Origin: Posidonia oceanica
Lineage: Eukaryota; Streptophyta; Magnoliopsida; Alismatales; Posidoniaceae
NCBI GenBank assembly: GCA_037176725.1
Contig: JAZBRS010000026.1
Location: 153,151,501-153,215,500, forward strand
DNA length: 64,000 nt
Reading direction: 5' to 3'
The translations under genes were made by a program, and so were the position numbers. Of the stretch, positions 23,481-35,504 are shown piece by piece. Each line of letters begins with the position of its first letter. Position 1 is the stretch's first letter. The notes beneath the pieces were generated by a model. That model did not search any database and was not told where the DNA came from. It worked only from the letters and a program-made list of their open reading frames with translations.

Positions 23481-24065
23481 CATGACAACCCTGTTCTCGC
23501 ATCCTTTCGCATACTTCTTTCGTTCCTCGCACTGTTTTACGCCGTTTTCCCTTGCATGTCGATTGCATTGCATGGTTTTTCTCGCTGTTTTGTTTTATCG
23601 CCCGCATTTGCATATAGGGCGGTGATGCTTACTGTCCGGAGTTCTCACGAGCCAGGTTTCGCCCGGTTCGGAACACGGACAGCGTTGCTGAGCGTTTAGA
23701 TTGCACGTTTACTTCCTTGCATCGTCTTTCGTCACTTAGAGCACACTTTGAGCATTTAGACAGGCATTCATTGGCACTTAGGCATTCAAAGTCTGCATTT
23801 CCCTGCATATGCGAGCGTAAGCCTAGAAAGACCGATTCTCGGGCGTGTCGGGGGTGCCTAACACCTTCCCCGCGCGTAACAGGAGTCCTTACCCTCTCTT
23901 GGCCCACAATGACCATATTGCCCTTGTCCTAGGCACGAGTCACATCATTTGCATTCATTTGCATCTTATTTCTTTTGCATTGCTTTGCTTTGCATCCTTT
24001 GCTTGGTTTTGCGTGATTATTCACGCATTTCCCCGGTTTCCCTCGTCTTCCGATTTAATAGACTT

Positions 24066-24077
24066 GGTGGCGACTCC
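24066..24077 (+). other. PBS-like motif inside the LTR (U5)
   Basis: GGTGGCGACTCC, containing the tRNA-Arg PBS core TGGCGACTCC, lies 164 bp before the S1 LTR end, in the phrase AATAGACTTGGTGGCGACTCC-like. Equivalents: 1502-1514, 3080-3091, 28438-28449, 42321-42333, 49013-49024 (all reversed) and 56764-56775. Confidence 0.75.
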
Positions 24078-24246
24078 GATCTTGTCTTATCTTCTTCTTT
24101 TCTTTCTATTTTTCCCTTTTTAAATGTTTTCGAGTTAGGTCTTCCTTCTCGGACATAGCCGCTTATAGTGAGCCTGATTCTGATCGGTGCACGCGAGCTT
24201 TGGCATCGTGCATGGACGATCCGAACACCGGGATTACTACACTCCC

Positions 24247-27200
24247 CGACCGCATGACTTCTGCACACGTTTTTGTGGCATAGTTGTAGGGCACGTAATG
24301 GGGGTCCTAGGTTAAATTAATAACCATCGGGGCCTGTGCTGTGAGCACAAGAGGGGCTACCGGAGGGTTGGCTGGGTAATAGGGCGAGGGGTACTAGTGT
24401 GGGTAGGTTGCTGGAGGCCCTGGCTGAGACCTAGCTAACAGGCTGACTGGGGGCCTACCTAAATAGGAGGTTGGGGTTTGGGCCTGCAGTCTGGCTTGAA
24501 GGTGCACAGGGGCAGGGGCCTGAGGATGCATGGTAGGGCGAGCGGCAGAACGCCTCGGCCTAGCACGTGATCGGATCGCATGGAATCCCAACTCGAAGCC
24601 GGCATTGGCCGCACGATACAGAGCTAGAGGAAAGGGCTCCGAGACATCATGAATGAGCTCAGAGGGGTCCACCACAGACGTAGCAGGCCCGGAGGGGGAG
24701 AGTGAGTAGATTCCCGAGGTCCCCGTGCCTTCCGGATTGGGATGCTCCAGGAGGGGCTGGTGGACAATGCTGGGATGAGGGGGTGCTAATGCCTGTGTAG
24801 AGGGCTAATGCTGATGAAGGGACAGAAGAAGGTGCCTCATGCATGTGGATCGAAATCATTCCTGATTCGATCAAATTCTGAATGGCGTCCCGTAGAGTGA
24901 GGCAACTGTTCGTCGAGTGCCCGAGGGCTCGATGAAAGTCGCAAAAAAGGTGCGCCTTATGCCAATGCGGAAGTGGATTTGGCAATGGGCGAGCCTCGGG
25001 AAACCTCAGGAATGTTGCAACCTTGGGGAGGACGGCGCTCAGCGGCTCCACCAGTGGGGTGAATTGACGCCGTGGTCGCCTTTGCCTCTGGGGCTACGCT
25101 TTCCGGACCGGTGCGGCAGGATACACCGGTTGGGTGGTGGTAGTGATTTGTGGTGTGGGAGGTGCCCTAGGTGCCGGTGCATATACTACTTCATGCGGGG
25201 GAGGCCGAACCACCAACTGCACAGGCACGGGCGCGGGGTCGATTAGGCAATAGCAGGCTTCGGCGAGTACTTCTTCTTGGGCCAGCTACTGGTGGTACCA
25301 CTACTGTTGCTGCTGGTGTTGCTGTTGCTACTATCGGTGGCCTGCTTGGCAAACGCAAAGAGCGCCGGGAAGTTGCCACTCCGTAGCGAACTCTCCACGC
25401 GGGTGCCAGCCCGAACCACCAACTGCACAGGCACGGGCGCGGGGTCGATTAGGCAATAGCAGGCTTCGGCGAGTACTTCTTCTTGGGCCAGCTACTGGTG
25501 GTACCACTACTGTTGCTGCTGGTGTTGCTGTTGCTACTACCGGTGGCCTGCTTGGCAAACGCAAAGAGCGCCGGGAAGTTGCCACTCCGTTGCGAACTCT
25601 CCACGTGTTGCAGTGAAGGTTGTGACAGGTTGAATGCTGAGCAGAGCCCCGACAGCGAGCTACGCACCTCCGATCACAATCTCGAGGGACTCCTCATCAG
25701 AGGGTCCATCTCGAACCTGCGAAGCGAGTGCACGCCAGCGGCCGACATACTCCCCGAACAGCTCGTCGGGGTTCTGCTTTAATGCGACCAGGTCCACGTG
25801 CTTAGGGACTAGGTCCAGGTTGAAGGAATATTGTCCCAGGAACGCCTGGCTGAGGTCGTTCCACGTCTTGATGCTGGCCATATCAAGTGAGGTGAACCAC
25901 TTGAGCGTAGGGCCAGTTAGACTTTTCTGGAACAAGCGGATTAGCAACCTCTCATCAGCCTGGAGCTGAGTGAGATCTCCGTAGTACGCCTTCAGATGTG
26001 CTATTGGACAGCCTCTACCATTGTATTTTTCAAATACCGGGATGCGGAACTTCGAGGGGAGTACCGCCTTTGGGAAGTAACAGAGGTCCTGGAACTGGTA
26101 AGACTGGTGGTCTGTACCCTGCACTTGTCGAAGTGCTTTCTCCAGAACAGCGAACCCGTCGTCGTTGGATTCCGGAGCTGCTGCCAAAGGAGGTGGTACA
26201 GCAGGGGCAGGGGCCACATACGCTGCATAAGATGCACCGAGGTGCTCCTCTGGGTCAACCATCACATCGCCTAATGGAGCGACGGGATGGGCGGCGTATC
26301 CGTGCGGGTGTGTAGTGTGTGTTGGCATGTATGCTGGGGTGGGGTATTGTTGATGCAGGGGATATGAATAACTAGCATGCTGAGCAATAGGTGATGCAGA
26401 GTGCTGGACCGTCAGCTGTTGCACCGGCATGGTGCCGGGCTGCGGGCCAGAGGGATGCTGCGCTCCAATCAATCCCAAGGACTGACCACCAGGTGCTAGA
26501 GGAGGATGCTGTGCAGGGTGTTGTGCATATGCAGGAGGCAGAAGCTAGGCCCCCATCGCCTGAGCAGTGAGTAGCTGAGGCGATGGTCTGGGTGGGGGAG
26601 TAGAGAGGAATGCCTACGACGCGAGAGTAGGTCGCAGCGGAGCCTCGAGAGCAGCAGGAGTGAATGAGGGGCGAAGAGATAGAGCCATGCCCTGCAGTCT
26701 CTGGGCAGTCTCCATCAGCTACTGATACTGCATCTCAGGGGACCCGTCAGTAGGTATGCTGAGTTGCAAGATCGGCGAAGGACCAGAATCAAGCGGCTGG
26801 GACACAGATTGTCCAAGGGGCGGAGGTCCTAAGGCGAGATTCGCCACACCAGGGTGAGTGTCAAAAGTGATATTACCTTGGGGAGGAGGAGTCAGTGGTG
26901 TCTCCGGAGCACGGGCAGCGGTTACCAAGACAGTCTCGACAATCGGGTCCGGCGGAGCCTACCACTGACCCACAGAATAGGAGGGAGGCAGCTGTACCAG
27001 AGAAGAAGATGCTGGCACAGAGGGAGTCAATGCGGGAGCCGAAGGGACCAAAAGAGGGGCCACCTCTGGGGCAACAGGGACTTGGGAATCACCAACAAAC
27101 TGGGCCATCGCTGACCGAGAACGAGTGATCACAGGGTTGCGAGAGGGAGCAAGAGGGCGAATCCTAGGAGGAGCTATGTTCGCTAAAGCGAAGTAGCTCG

Positions 27201-27258
27201 GAAGGGGGGGATGATCAGAAGCAGGGGTCGCAGCAGGGGTGTCAGTAAGAGAAAGCAC
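24247..27258 (-). pseudogene. Element A gag
   Basis: Gag would package the element RNA. The frame starts near 27258 (MLSLTDTP; a second candidate is MAQFVGDSQ downstream), passes a Pro-rich N-terminus with a TAG after VGQW (about 26956), and enters the capsid region at about 26190-25660 (LRQVQGTDHQSYQF, FEKYNGRGCP, LFQKSLTGPTLKWFTS, EYVGRWRALAS). A 206-bp direct duplication (25207-25398 copied at 25413-25604) shifts the frame. The finger C-x2-H-x4-H-x4-C (CDFHRALGHSTNSC) is at 24902-24943. The 3' end returns to the original frame and leads exactly into the protease codons on the far side of S1. The assignment to Tat Gag is secure. Confidence 0.9.
25207..25604. repeat. 206-bp tandem duplication inside element A gag
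   Basis: GAACCACCAACTGCACAGG occurs at 25207 and 25413, and the copies stay near-identical to CGAACTCTCCACG (about 25398 and 25604). The first copy ends CACGCGGGTGCC, the second CACGTGTTGC. Each contains a TGCTGCTGGTGTTGCTGTTGC microsatellite-like stretch coding for Asn/Ser. As 206 is not divisible by three, the duplication alone breaks the gag frame. Confidence 0.95.
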
Positions 27259-28272
27259 TCAAGCTCCAGCTAAGGAACTCGCTGACGGACCTCTGCACGA
27301 AAAGCAAACAAATAACAAGGGATTAGAACCCGAAAGTAAAAGCAAGTGTTTTTGATGTATGATATGAATGCAGATGTATGCTTTCTAGCATGCTCTCCCT
27401 CACCAATCTAGGGTGTCCTAGTAGGCAGTCTACTTCGGACGCTCAGGGGTGTACAGGTCATCGACTCAGGCTAGAAAAAAGCAGGTCCTACGTCTTAAAC
27501 CCGACCCAAAGCTCAGGTGGTGACGTAGTGGTGGGTAGGTGGCCTTGACCCTGCCAGAAGCATGGGTGGTACCCTCTACTAACACCGACGCGGCACCCTG
27601 ACAAGGGGCGGACAGACCGATCTACTTACACCATGCCAAAGCATTGGGGGCAAGAGACCGGGACTATCCTTCTCAGACTATAGGTGGACTCAGATGAGAA
27701 GAATGCATGCCCTATATGATGCTTTATACAACTGCTTCGCGTTTTATCTTGCACATTTTATTAACTCAAGGGGGTACAGGTGTGTTTGCAGTCTCTAGTT
27801 GCTCCTAGAGGTTCTTTTTACTTGCTGTTTTTAGTTAGCCATGGGGGAAGCAATCAGTCTCTAATTGTCCTTAGGCTTAATGCAAAAAGGGGAAGAAAAT
27901 CACCCAAACATGGCAAGCAAGCAACACACATCATTGCAAAAAGCATGAGCATGGCATGTGTATGGGTGTGTGAGCATGATAGTGAAAGAAAAACACTTAT
28001 CATAGCAAAAAGCAGGTACGCATAGCATGTGCAGGTGCAGTGGCAATGCATTGGTGTGAAAGGAAGCATTTATCACTCAAAAGGCATGCATGGTGTGCCA
28101 AGCAAGTATTTAGACATGTGATGTAGGCAAATAATGCAGCGCAAGCAATCATGGCATAAAGCTGGTAAATAAACAAGCAAGCAGGTAAGCAGGTAAGACA
28201 AGCGAAAGCAAAAGGCAAACAAAAACACAGAAGCAAGCGGCGAGATGGCCAAGGCGAATGCCGGAGTACTGC
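27259..28272 (-). other. Element A 5' leader
   Basis: Noncoding, homologous to the leaders of B, D and E (CTCTCCCTCACCAATCTAGG, TCCTAGTAGGCAGTC at 27400-27430 on +). Multiple GCATG motifs; no supported gene. Confidence 0.7.
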
Positions 28273-28290
28273 TCCCCAGCGGAGTCGCTA
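28273..28290 (-). promoter_or_regulatory. Primer binding site of element A (tRNA-Arg type)
   Basis: Reverse complement TAGCGACTCCGCTGGGGA, one base from the LTR end; a single change from the site of element D. Confidence 0.88.
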
Positions 28291-28291
28291 C

Positions 28292-31200
28292 TGTAGTAAT
28301 CCTGAATTCTGATCGTCCATGCACGTTACCAAAGCTTGTGTGCACCGATCAAAATAGGCTCACTATATGCGGTTGGATCCGAGGGAAGAAACTCGACTCG
28401 AAGGCAAAAGAAAAGAAAAGGAATGATAAGACAAATCGGAGTCGCCACCAGGTCTATTGAATTGGAAGACAAGGAAAACCGGGGGTAAAGCATGAAAAGA
28501 CATGCAAAACCGAATGCAAGGAGGGGCAAAGGGATGCAATGCTAATCTAAGTTATGCTATGCTATACTATGCTATAACTCATGCCTAGGATAAAGGAAAA
28601 GGTCAATGCGAGCCAAGAGAAAGGGCAAGGACTCCTGTTACGCACGGGGAAGGTGTTAGGCACCTCGATGCGTCCGAGAGTCGGTCTTTCTTAGGCAATC
28701 TTGTGCTAATGCAGGGAATTGCTAGCCTAATGCCTAAATGGCATGGATGCCTACCTGCTATGCATGGGAAATAAATGTGCTATCTATGTGCTCAGCCATG
28801 CTGCTAGCGTTCCGAACTGGGCGAACCCTGGTTCGTGAGAACTCCTAGGCAATAAGCAGCATAGCCCTAAATGCAGATGCAAGCGACAAAGCAAAACTGC
28901 GGGGAAACCAAGCAATGCAAACGACATGCAAGTGATAAAGCAAGCAGGTGCGGAAAATGGTGCGAAATGTGGAAAATAATGCGAGGCATGGAAAACGAGG
29001 CAAAGAGTGGAAAACGATGCGAAGGGGCACGGAAAACTATGCAAAGGAGCGGAAAAGCGATGCAAAACACGGAAAACGATGTAAAACACGGAAAACGGTG
29101 CAAAGCGGGGTGCAAAACTAAAACAAAGGGGTGGGCAACATGCATAGGGGTTGCAGCAAGCCAAAGAAGCAATAAAACGTGGAAAATGACGAGCGAAGCA
29201 AAATCGACGTTTTAAAATGACTGTCAGCCATCTGCAAGCATTGGACATTGGCAATAGCAGCGTCCAACGTTGGACGCTGCCATTGCTGGCGTCCAACACC
29301 TACTGGAGGCAAACAGCATGCAGATTTTGGAAAACCATGCATTCTAACTATAAGGATGCAGTACAAAAGCCAAAATGCAACTAAATGGGTGCATGACATG
29401 CAGGACTATCCTAACAAAGGATTAGAAGAGGAATTAGAACAAGGAGTAAGCTAGGATCAAAGATCAAAGCAAGCAGGTTGTTGGACGCCTGTATGCTTGG
29501 CGTCCAACGTTAGACGCCAGAGTGACAGGCGTCTAACACAGACCAGAAGACAGAGAGAAGAGGAAGCATACAAAAGGAAAAAAAAAAAAAAAATAGGGAT
29601 CATGCATTTGGGCTACTGGAGGTGAGCATGGGGCAGACATACAAGCATGGGATCACACAAAAAACCAGAAAAACCTTACCTGTAGCTTGTGCCAGGTCAG
29701 AGACACAGCCAGGGTGTTGGATGTGAGCTGGGCCGGCATCCAATGTTGGACGCCTGCACCAGCAGCGTACAACGCCCTGGGAGGCACAACACACAATAAA
29801 CATGCATAAAATGGCAAATAAATTAATGGAAGTTGAAGAACAGTTGCAAAGGAAGCTAAACATGCATATACACGCAGAAGACATGCAAGTAATCAAATCA
29901 AAACATCATGCTAGCTTCAAACAACAACGTGAGGAGCCAAGACGTTAGACGCTGGAGCCAATAGCGTCCAACGTGGGACGTTGAAGGCTCTGGCGTCCAA
30001 CGGCCAAAGCATGCAGACCCACCTGTACTAAAGGGGGAGCTCAGCTCTAACCCCACCTATATGCATGCAGTTATACTAAGGCATACCAGAGCAAAATAAA
30101 CATCCACAGCAAGCATTTAATCCAAGAAAAGCAAGATAGAAAGAGAGCAAGTATGGAAATAAAGGAATAAACTTGCAAAAGAAAGGCATGCAACTTGAAA
30201 GGACCTAGCAAACCTAAGCATGGTTGCCATAAGGGCCAGGCATCTCTAAGCAAGCATGGATCATGACCAAATATCAAAAATAGGCATAGTGTAAGCATGG
30301 CAGCAAGTTATAGCTAACAGGGGTGTTGGACGCTAGGTGAACCAGCATCCAACGTTGGACGCAGCTCAGCCTGGCGTCCAACGCAGGTAGATGACAGACT
30401 GATATTAAAGCATGCAAAGATGATTCAAGCAAGTATGGAACAAGCTAATAAGCATGGCATAGTATCAGAGGACATTTAAGGAAGCATATAGCATGGATTT
30501 ACAGAAAAACAAGCAATAACAAAGCATGAAGAGCAACTAAACAAGAGCAAGGCCAGACAGGGTGTTGGACGCCGGCCTATGCCGTGTCCAACACACTGAA
30601 CTCTCTCTTGGCCACGAATCATGGCCAAAAGGATTCAAAAAAGTGTGAAAGTGCATGGGAATGTGCTAATAGGCATGCAAGACCTGTGGGGATAGAGTGC
30701 TTACCGTTTGACGGCCTGGAACGGGGGTTCCACCTTGCTTGCCGGCGTTGCTGATGTAGCGGCAAGAGCTACTCCAGCGGGCTCGCACAGGCTGCTAGAA
30801 GATTCGGAGAGGTTGGCAACAGGTCGAGAGGGAAGGTGGATGATCACTCTTGCTCTCGGAGGCGGCGAATTCTCTCTAGGCTCTGTGTGATGACTGCTAG
30901 AATGGCTGGAAGTTGCGGTTTTGTTCAGCTCGCATGGGTTCAAGTGTTGGCAGGCAAAGTTGCAGGCCAGATTCTGGCAATTGCAGGCGCTGGTAGGTGC
31001 GGGTGAGTGTGGGGAACCCACGAGGATTGTCAAGGGAGGGCATGGGCACTGTCAGAAGGCCAGCAAGGTCAGGGCAGTGGCAGGTGCGGGCGGCGGAAGT
31101 CAGCAACTGCAGTGAGGGGTTTGAGAGCGGATTAAGGGCTGATGAGGAGGGGATGGGCAGTTACTTGAGCTTGGAAGGTAGTGGATGGCGTGGAGTGGGA

Positions 31201-31565
31201 GAGGGGATGGGTAGTAAGTGCGGGGAGGCGGTGGAGTGGACGGGCTGTGAGCCAAATGGGGTAGAGCAGCCGCTGCTGCACCCGAGCCGTTGGACACCGA
31301 AGCAGAGGGCGTCCAACGTTGGACGCTGCCTATTCCAGCGTCCAACACACTCAGGTGGCACAAGTTGCATATTGGCTTGGGCTTGGGCCTAGAAGGGTTT
31401 TAAAAGTTGCAAAAAGCTTGGGCTAAGGCTTCTACGGTTTGGGCAAGGTTTTGGGCTTGCAAATGGGTTAGAAAATGGGTTAGAAAATGAATGCCACTCC
31501 AGAATCCACATGAGCCTGCGAAAGAAAACAACCAACTTCCGGGCTGTCAGAATGGGGTGTCTATA
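28292..31565 (-). repeat. Element A 5' LTR (3.27 kb)
   Basis: Near-identical by eye to 2928-6348. Modules are centred at 29268, 29508, 29744, 29972 and 30353, with the same spacings (240, 236, 228, 381) as in the 3' copy. The module at 30562-30596 has lost one hairpin, and the group at 31290-31350 has two hairpins where the 3' LTR has five. It ends GTGTCTATA, a C-to-T change from TCTACA. Confidence 0.94.
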
Positions 31566-31570
31566 GTATA

Positions 31571-32491
31571 GTAGCATCCTATGTTGGATGCACCAGCTTT
31601 AGCGTCCTACACGTCGGGTTGCCTCAGATCATGCACAGATGCTCAAATGGATTGAAAACTTAAAATTAGCTAGCCAACAAGCAGGAGCATGCAACAAGGA
31701 TCATAAACATGTATTTAGTGCAAGAAATCGCTGAGTAGTTTGCTCTACCCACCTCCTCCCTCTGGCCGTCGGAGTTCATGGCTTTTCCGGCCACCAGAGC
31801 AGCTGGAATGCCATGAAGCCGGACTGTGGAGCTTCACGAGGTTGAGGGAGGAGTGAGGAGCCAGGGAGGAGGGGGTACCTACCTGCGATTGGCACCGAAG
31901 ATGCTGCGGCAGAGGTGTGCGGCCTGTCGGAGTCGACGGTGGAGGTGAGCTTGCTAGCTGGTCTGGAGGCCCGGGAAGCGTACGGGAAGCTCCGGTGGGC
32001 TCTCAGGAATGCTTCTGGATCATACAAGGTGGCTCGGAGGCTATGGTTGCGCTTGGTTCTCTCTGAATTTCGCAGGCAAGTGTGGTTGTTCCATCCCTCG
32101 GAGGGAGATGGGTTCATGAGTTGGTTTTTGTTTTGTCCAGGCTTGCCAGAGGGGTGCTGGTGGCAGGGTAAGGTGGAGAGGAGGTCGTGGGATGGCAGGA
32201 GCATGGGATGGTAGATCATGGGTGGTGTCAGAGGTCAGAGGAGCAAGGGAGAGGACGTGAGATGGCAGGTTGTAGTTGCAGGGCGTTGGACGTGCACCTG
32301 GATGCGTCCAACGTTGGACGCTGCCTATTGTAGCGTCCAACACTCTAGAGAGGTGTTTGGTTTGTTTTTGTGGGATTTTGGTGGATTTAGGTGTAGGTTA
32401 GGGTTTGGATGGGGTTTTGGGTCCGCCAGACCAGAATCCAAGCAAGCTTCCAAAGAAATCCGCCGCCTGGTGTCAAAATGGGGTGTCTACA
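31571..32491 (-). repeat. Element B 5' LTR, outer piece
   Basis: It continues the cut module: GCATCCTATGTTGGATGC is centred at 31582, and counted across the junction (one TSD kept) it lies 242 bp from the module at 2697. A further module is centred at 32312. The piece ends TGTCAAAATGGGGTGTCTACA-like at 32491, the inverted LTR start. The middle (31740-32250) is GC-richer noncoding LTR. Confidence 0.82.
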
Positions 32492-34593
32492 ACAGTGTGC
32501 AACAAACTGTAAAGTGTTGGTCGCAGGACAGACCAGCGTCCTATGTTGGACACTAGAATAGTTAGCGTCCAACACAGAAAAAACAAGAAACCTGCAAGGA
32601 AGACATGCAAATTTGGAAAACGTGTGTTTTAATGCAATGAAAAAGCTATGGGCAAATAAACCATGCTAAAAGACCAAAGCGCAAGGCTCAGAAAGCAAAT
32701 GCAAGCATCAGAATGATTTTAAACAAGTAGAGGGTGTTAGACACTGGGAACATCAGCATCCAACATTGGAAGCTGTGATCCCCATCGTCCAACAACTGAG
32801 CCAGGGGTTTGAAAGAGATGTATGCATGTTGAATGTATAGACATGGTGCAGATGCAATATGGCAGCAGGAGACATGCAAATCATGCTAGACGATCAAGAT
32901 AAGCAGCCAAAAAGAGATTTAAGAACATGGCACAGGCATAAACATGATTTAAGATAAAGCAGAGGGTTGAACACTGGAATACAAAGCATCCAACATAGGA
33001 TAGTAGAGCATTCAGCGTCCATCACAGGGCAAACAAAAACATAAAAGTTGCATGCAAACTGATGGAGAAAGCATTATGTAAACCTACAAATGACTGAAAT
33101 AAGCTCTAGATATCAACATGCATGCATGGATCAAAGAAGCATCTTAAATAAAAGCAACATCTAAGCATTGAAATGCAGGCAGGCATGCAGGAGTGTAGGA
33201 CGCGGGATGCACCAGCGTCTAACATAGGACACTAGAAGCTCTAGCGTCCTACACCCAAGAAAGAGATACTTAAATATGGAAAATGATACCAAGCCAAGAT
33301 TAATGCGAGATTTAAAGCATGGCATGTAAAAGCATGAAGGGAAGCATGCAAGATGATCCATATAAATATAGCATTCAAACCATAGCAGCATAGAAGCAAA
33401 ATAAAATAAAATAAATAAAAGAACCAGCATGGGTGTTGGATGCTGCCCTAGGGCATGTCCAACGTTGGATGCATCTGGGTGTGTGTCCAACAAGTCGGGA
33501 AACTTCCCAGCCAGAATCGATGCTCAAATCGATTCAAAATGGAAATCTAACTACATTGTGAGCATGAGCAAACAATAACAAACATAATCATGCATTTAAA
33601 ACTAGAAATGGGCACGTGGATAGCTCCACCCACCTCCTCCCTCTTGCCATCAGCGTTCATGGCATTTTCCGCCAACTAAGGGGCCAGGAAACCATGAAGC
33701 TTGGCTATGACGCTTCCTACGATGAGGGAGGAGACAAGGGACACGCCAAGGGAAGGAAAATTACTTGCACGTGGCCTGGAAGGGATGTGCACGGCCGGCC
33801 GACGAGCTTGGACAGACTGCGGCGAGCTCGCGGAGAGGGGAGGCTGCTGTAGGCTCTCTCGCTTGTGGAGGAGGATTTGGAGTGGCAAGGGGGGTCTCTC
33901 ATGTTCTTCCCCGGGCTCTTGGGTGGCTGCTGGTGTGTTGGGAGGTGTTGGGTTCCTTTTTTGGGTCGCCAACGGAGAAGATGGGTTGTGTCACACACAG
34001 AGGAAGAACGGGTTGTCTAGGGTGTATCTATTGGTCGTAGCTGTAGTGGGAAGTAAGTGTGGGATGTTAGGAGGTGGAGAGAAAGTCGTGGTTGGCAGGG
34101 CATAGGTGGCCGGTGGCAGTGGGTGGTGGTGAGACCGGAAAACCCACCGGCGAAGAGATGACGCGGTGGCAGGGTAGTAAGTGGGCTTGGCGCATAATGG
34201 GTGGCCGGGAGCGGTGAGGGGATGTGGTAGTAAGTGGGGGCTGACAGAGGAGAGGACGCGAGTGGCAGGCCAGAGGTGGCAGAGGTGGTGGCAGTTCTCG
34301 ACTTGTTGGATGCTGGCATAGAGCACGTCCAACGTAGGATGCTGCCACAACTTGAGTCCAATGAGTCCAAGAGGTTTGAGGGTTGTTTTGGGTATTTTGG
34401 TTTAGGTTGAGGCTTGGGTTAAGGCTTAGAATGGCTTAGGTGGGGTTTTTGTGAGGGTTTAGGTGGGTTTAGGAAGGTTTTAGGGTTTGGTGAGGTTTTA
34501 GGGTGGGTTTGAGAGAGATTATCCATCCCGAAATCCAAGCGAGCTTCCAGCAAGATCCACCAACGTCCAACTGTCAAAAATGGGGTGTCTACA
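32492..34593 (-). repeat. Element D 3' LTR, outer piece
   Basis: It starts at the element B junction (ACAGTGTGC on +, aligned with 42985) and ends TGGGGTGTCTACA at 34593, beside the PPT. It is homologous to 42985-45070 over its whole length, apart from small indels such as GAGGTGTTGG near 33930. The likely B target duplication on this side is ACAGT (32492-32496). Confidence 0.85.
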
Positions 34594-34606
34594 GATGCCC
34601 CTCCCT
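34594..34606 (-). promoter_or_regulatory. Polypurine tract of element D
   Basis: Minus strand reads AGGGAGGGGCATC immediately before the 3' LTR start TGTAGACACC. Element A has the same tract at 6349-6361. It is the expected plus-strand DNA primer. Confidence 0.85.
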
Positions 34607-35504
34607 GAGCAAGGTCAAGGGGACCGAGGCCACTGCTCAGGGTAGACAAGACACCCCTCCTAATGCCAGCAGGAGCACTAAGTTACTGTGGGCGTGAGTC
34701 ACTTATTCGGTGGATGCACCGAAAGTCATGACTCGTTGCCGCAATGAGGATGCTGATGTGATGCTTATGCTAATGCGATGCTTACACTAACGCTCATTGC
34801 AATGTACTCCATTGGGGGAAAAGAGGGTGATGCATGCACGTGGTGTGGTGGAAAAATGCAATGCAATAGGTCACCGGGCCAAAGTAGCCGGACGATTTAA
34901 GTACGCTGAGCCAAAGTAGCTTCAGGGCAGGTTTGGTATCGAATGCAAGATGCTGTGGATGTGCATGCGGTGGCGGGCACGTAATGGCAAGGAAGTGATC
35001 CTAGGCCGTGCACTACCACAGGTGTTATCTCAAGCTGGCTGGCTGTAAAGAAGGATGATACCACTTTAAGCAATGCACGAACCTGGGGTTCGATTCCTAA
35101 GTATGCCATGTCCGGGAGGCAGAATGCGGAAGTTGGGGTAATGACTACAGAGGATTAGCAGCGCAATAGGAATGCAATGTCATGCGATGTTATGCAGTGA
35201 AATGCAGTCTATATATAGTGTGACGTCGGGCACGTGAAACCGAGAAAATGATCCTGGCCACGCACTACCACAAGTATCATCCAAAGCAGGCAAGCTGTAA
35301 AAAGTTTTGCTTTGCTGAGGATGCTACCCTAAGCAATATGCGAACCAAGGGTTCAGATCCTAAGCACGCGATGTCCGTGTGATGATGAAATGCAATACTA
35401 GGACTGACTCTACGGGGGATACATGGAAGCTACATGATGACATGCAATGAGATACTATGATATGCAATAGAATGCTATTATACTACATGACGAAGGGGTG
35501 GTAA

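Larger units (their letters stand above)
17893..24241 (+). mobile_element. Solo LTR S1 (Tat/Ogre-like, 6.35 kb)
   Basis: It begins TGTTGACACTCCATTTTGACAG-like, ends GGGATTACTACA and is flanked by a perfect 5-bp duplication CTCCC (17888-17892 and 24242-24246). The 3' part has the conserved LTR block (23821-23905) and PBS-like motif (24066-24077), which fix its plus orientation. Layout: pyrimidine tract (18290-18560), A-rich DNA (18600-19320), GC-rich block (19490-20560), T-rich block with recurring GCATTTxGGTCC phrases (20900-21900), 30-bp minisatellite (22165-23480), conserved end. It splits element A between gag and protease. No internal region remains, so it is a solo LTR. Long frames in the GC-rich and minisatellite parts are not genes. 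Confidence 0.95.
2928..31565 (-). mobile_element. Tat/Ogre-like element A, both LTRs present
   Basis: 3' LTR 2928-6348, PPT 6349-6361, 3' UTR, 3' ORF, pol, protease, [S1], gag, leader, PBS 28273-28290, 5' LTR 28292-31565. The 28.6 kb includes the 6.35-kb S1, so the element itself is about 22.3 kb, in the size range of Ogre-type elements. Target duplication GTATG (2923-2927) versus GTATA (31566-31570) differs at one base. Tat lineage is supported by the tRNA-Arg PBS, the Gag C-x2-H-x4-H-x4-C finger, the protease-G-patch arrangement and a second RNase H between RNase H and integrase. Every coding region is broken. It is inserted in the 5' LTR of B. Confidence 0.93.
1..32491 (-). mobile_element. 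Tat/Ogre-like element B, right-hand part (interrupted by A)
   Basis: Seen here are the end of its interior (leader, 1-1309), PBS (1310-1327) and its 5' LTR, split by element A into 1334-2927 and 31571-32491 (about 2.5 kb in total). The span therefore includes the whole of A. The right edge TGGGGTGTCTACA at 32479-32491 abuts the D 3' LTR; the TSD should be ACAGT. Coding parts would lie left of the window. The PBS next to the left LTR piece fixes the orientation. Confidence 0.8.

Noticed and set aside
22451..23699. Long open frames on both strands (200-290 codons, Cys/Phe-rich on +, Lys/Arg-rich on -)
   Set aside because: They are translations of the 30-bp minisatellite in S1; the 302-bp copies change frame and no domain is present.
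31776..34370. Small Pro/Ser-rich frames on both strands in the B and D LTRs
   Set aside because: They lie within LTR sequence, are duplicated at 44109-44881 with frameshifting indels, and show no domain.
35075..35105. GGTTCGATTCC, an exact match to a Pol III B box, suggesting a tRNA gene or SINE
   Set aside because: No T-stem pairing, no A box at the right distance and no cloverleaf around it; the diverged second copy (near 35350) lacks the match.
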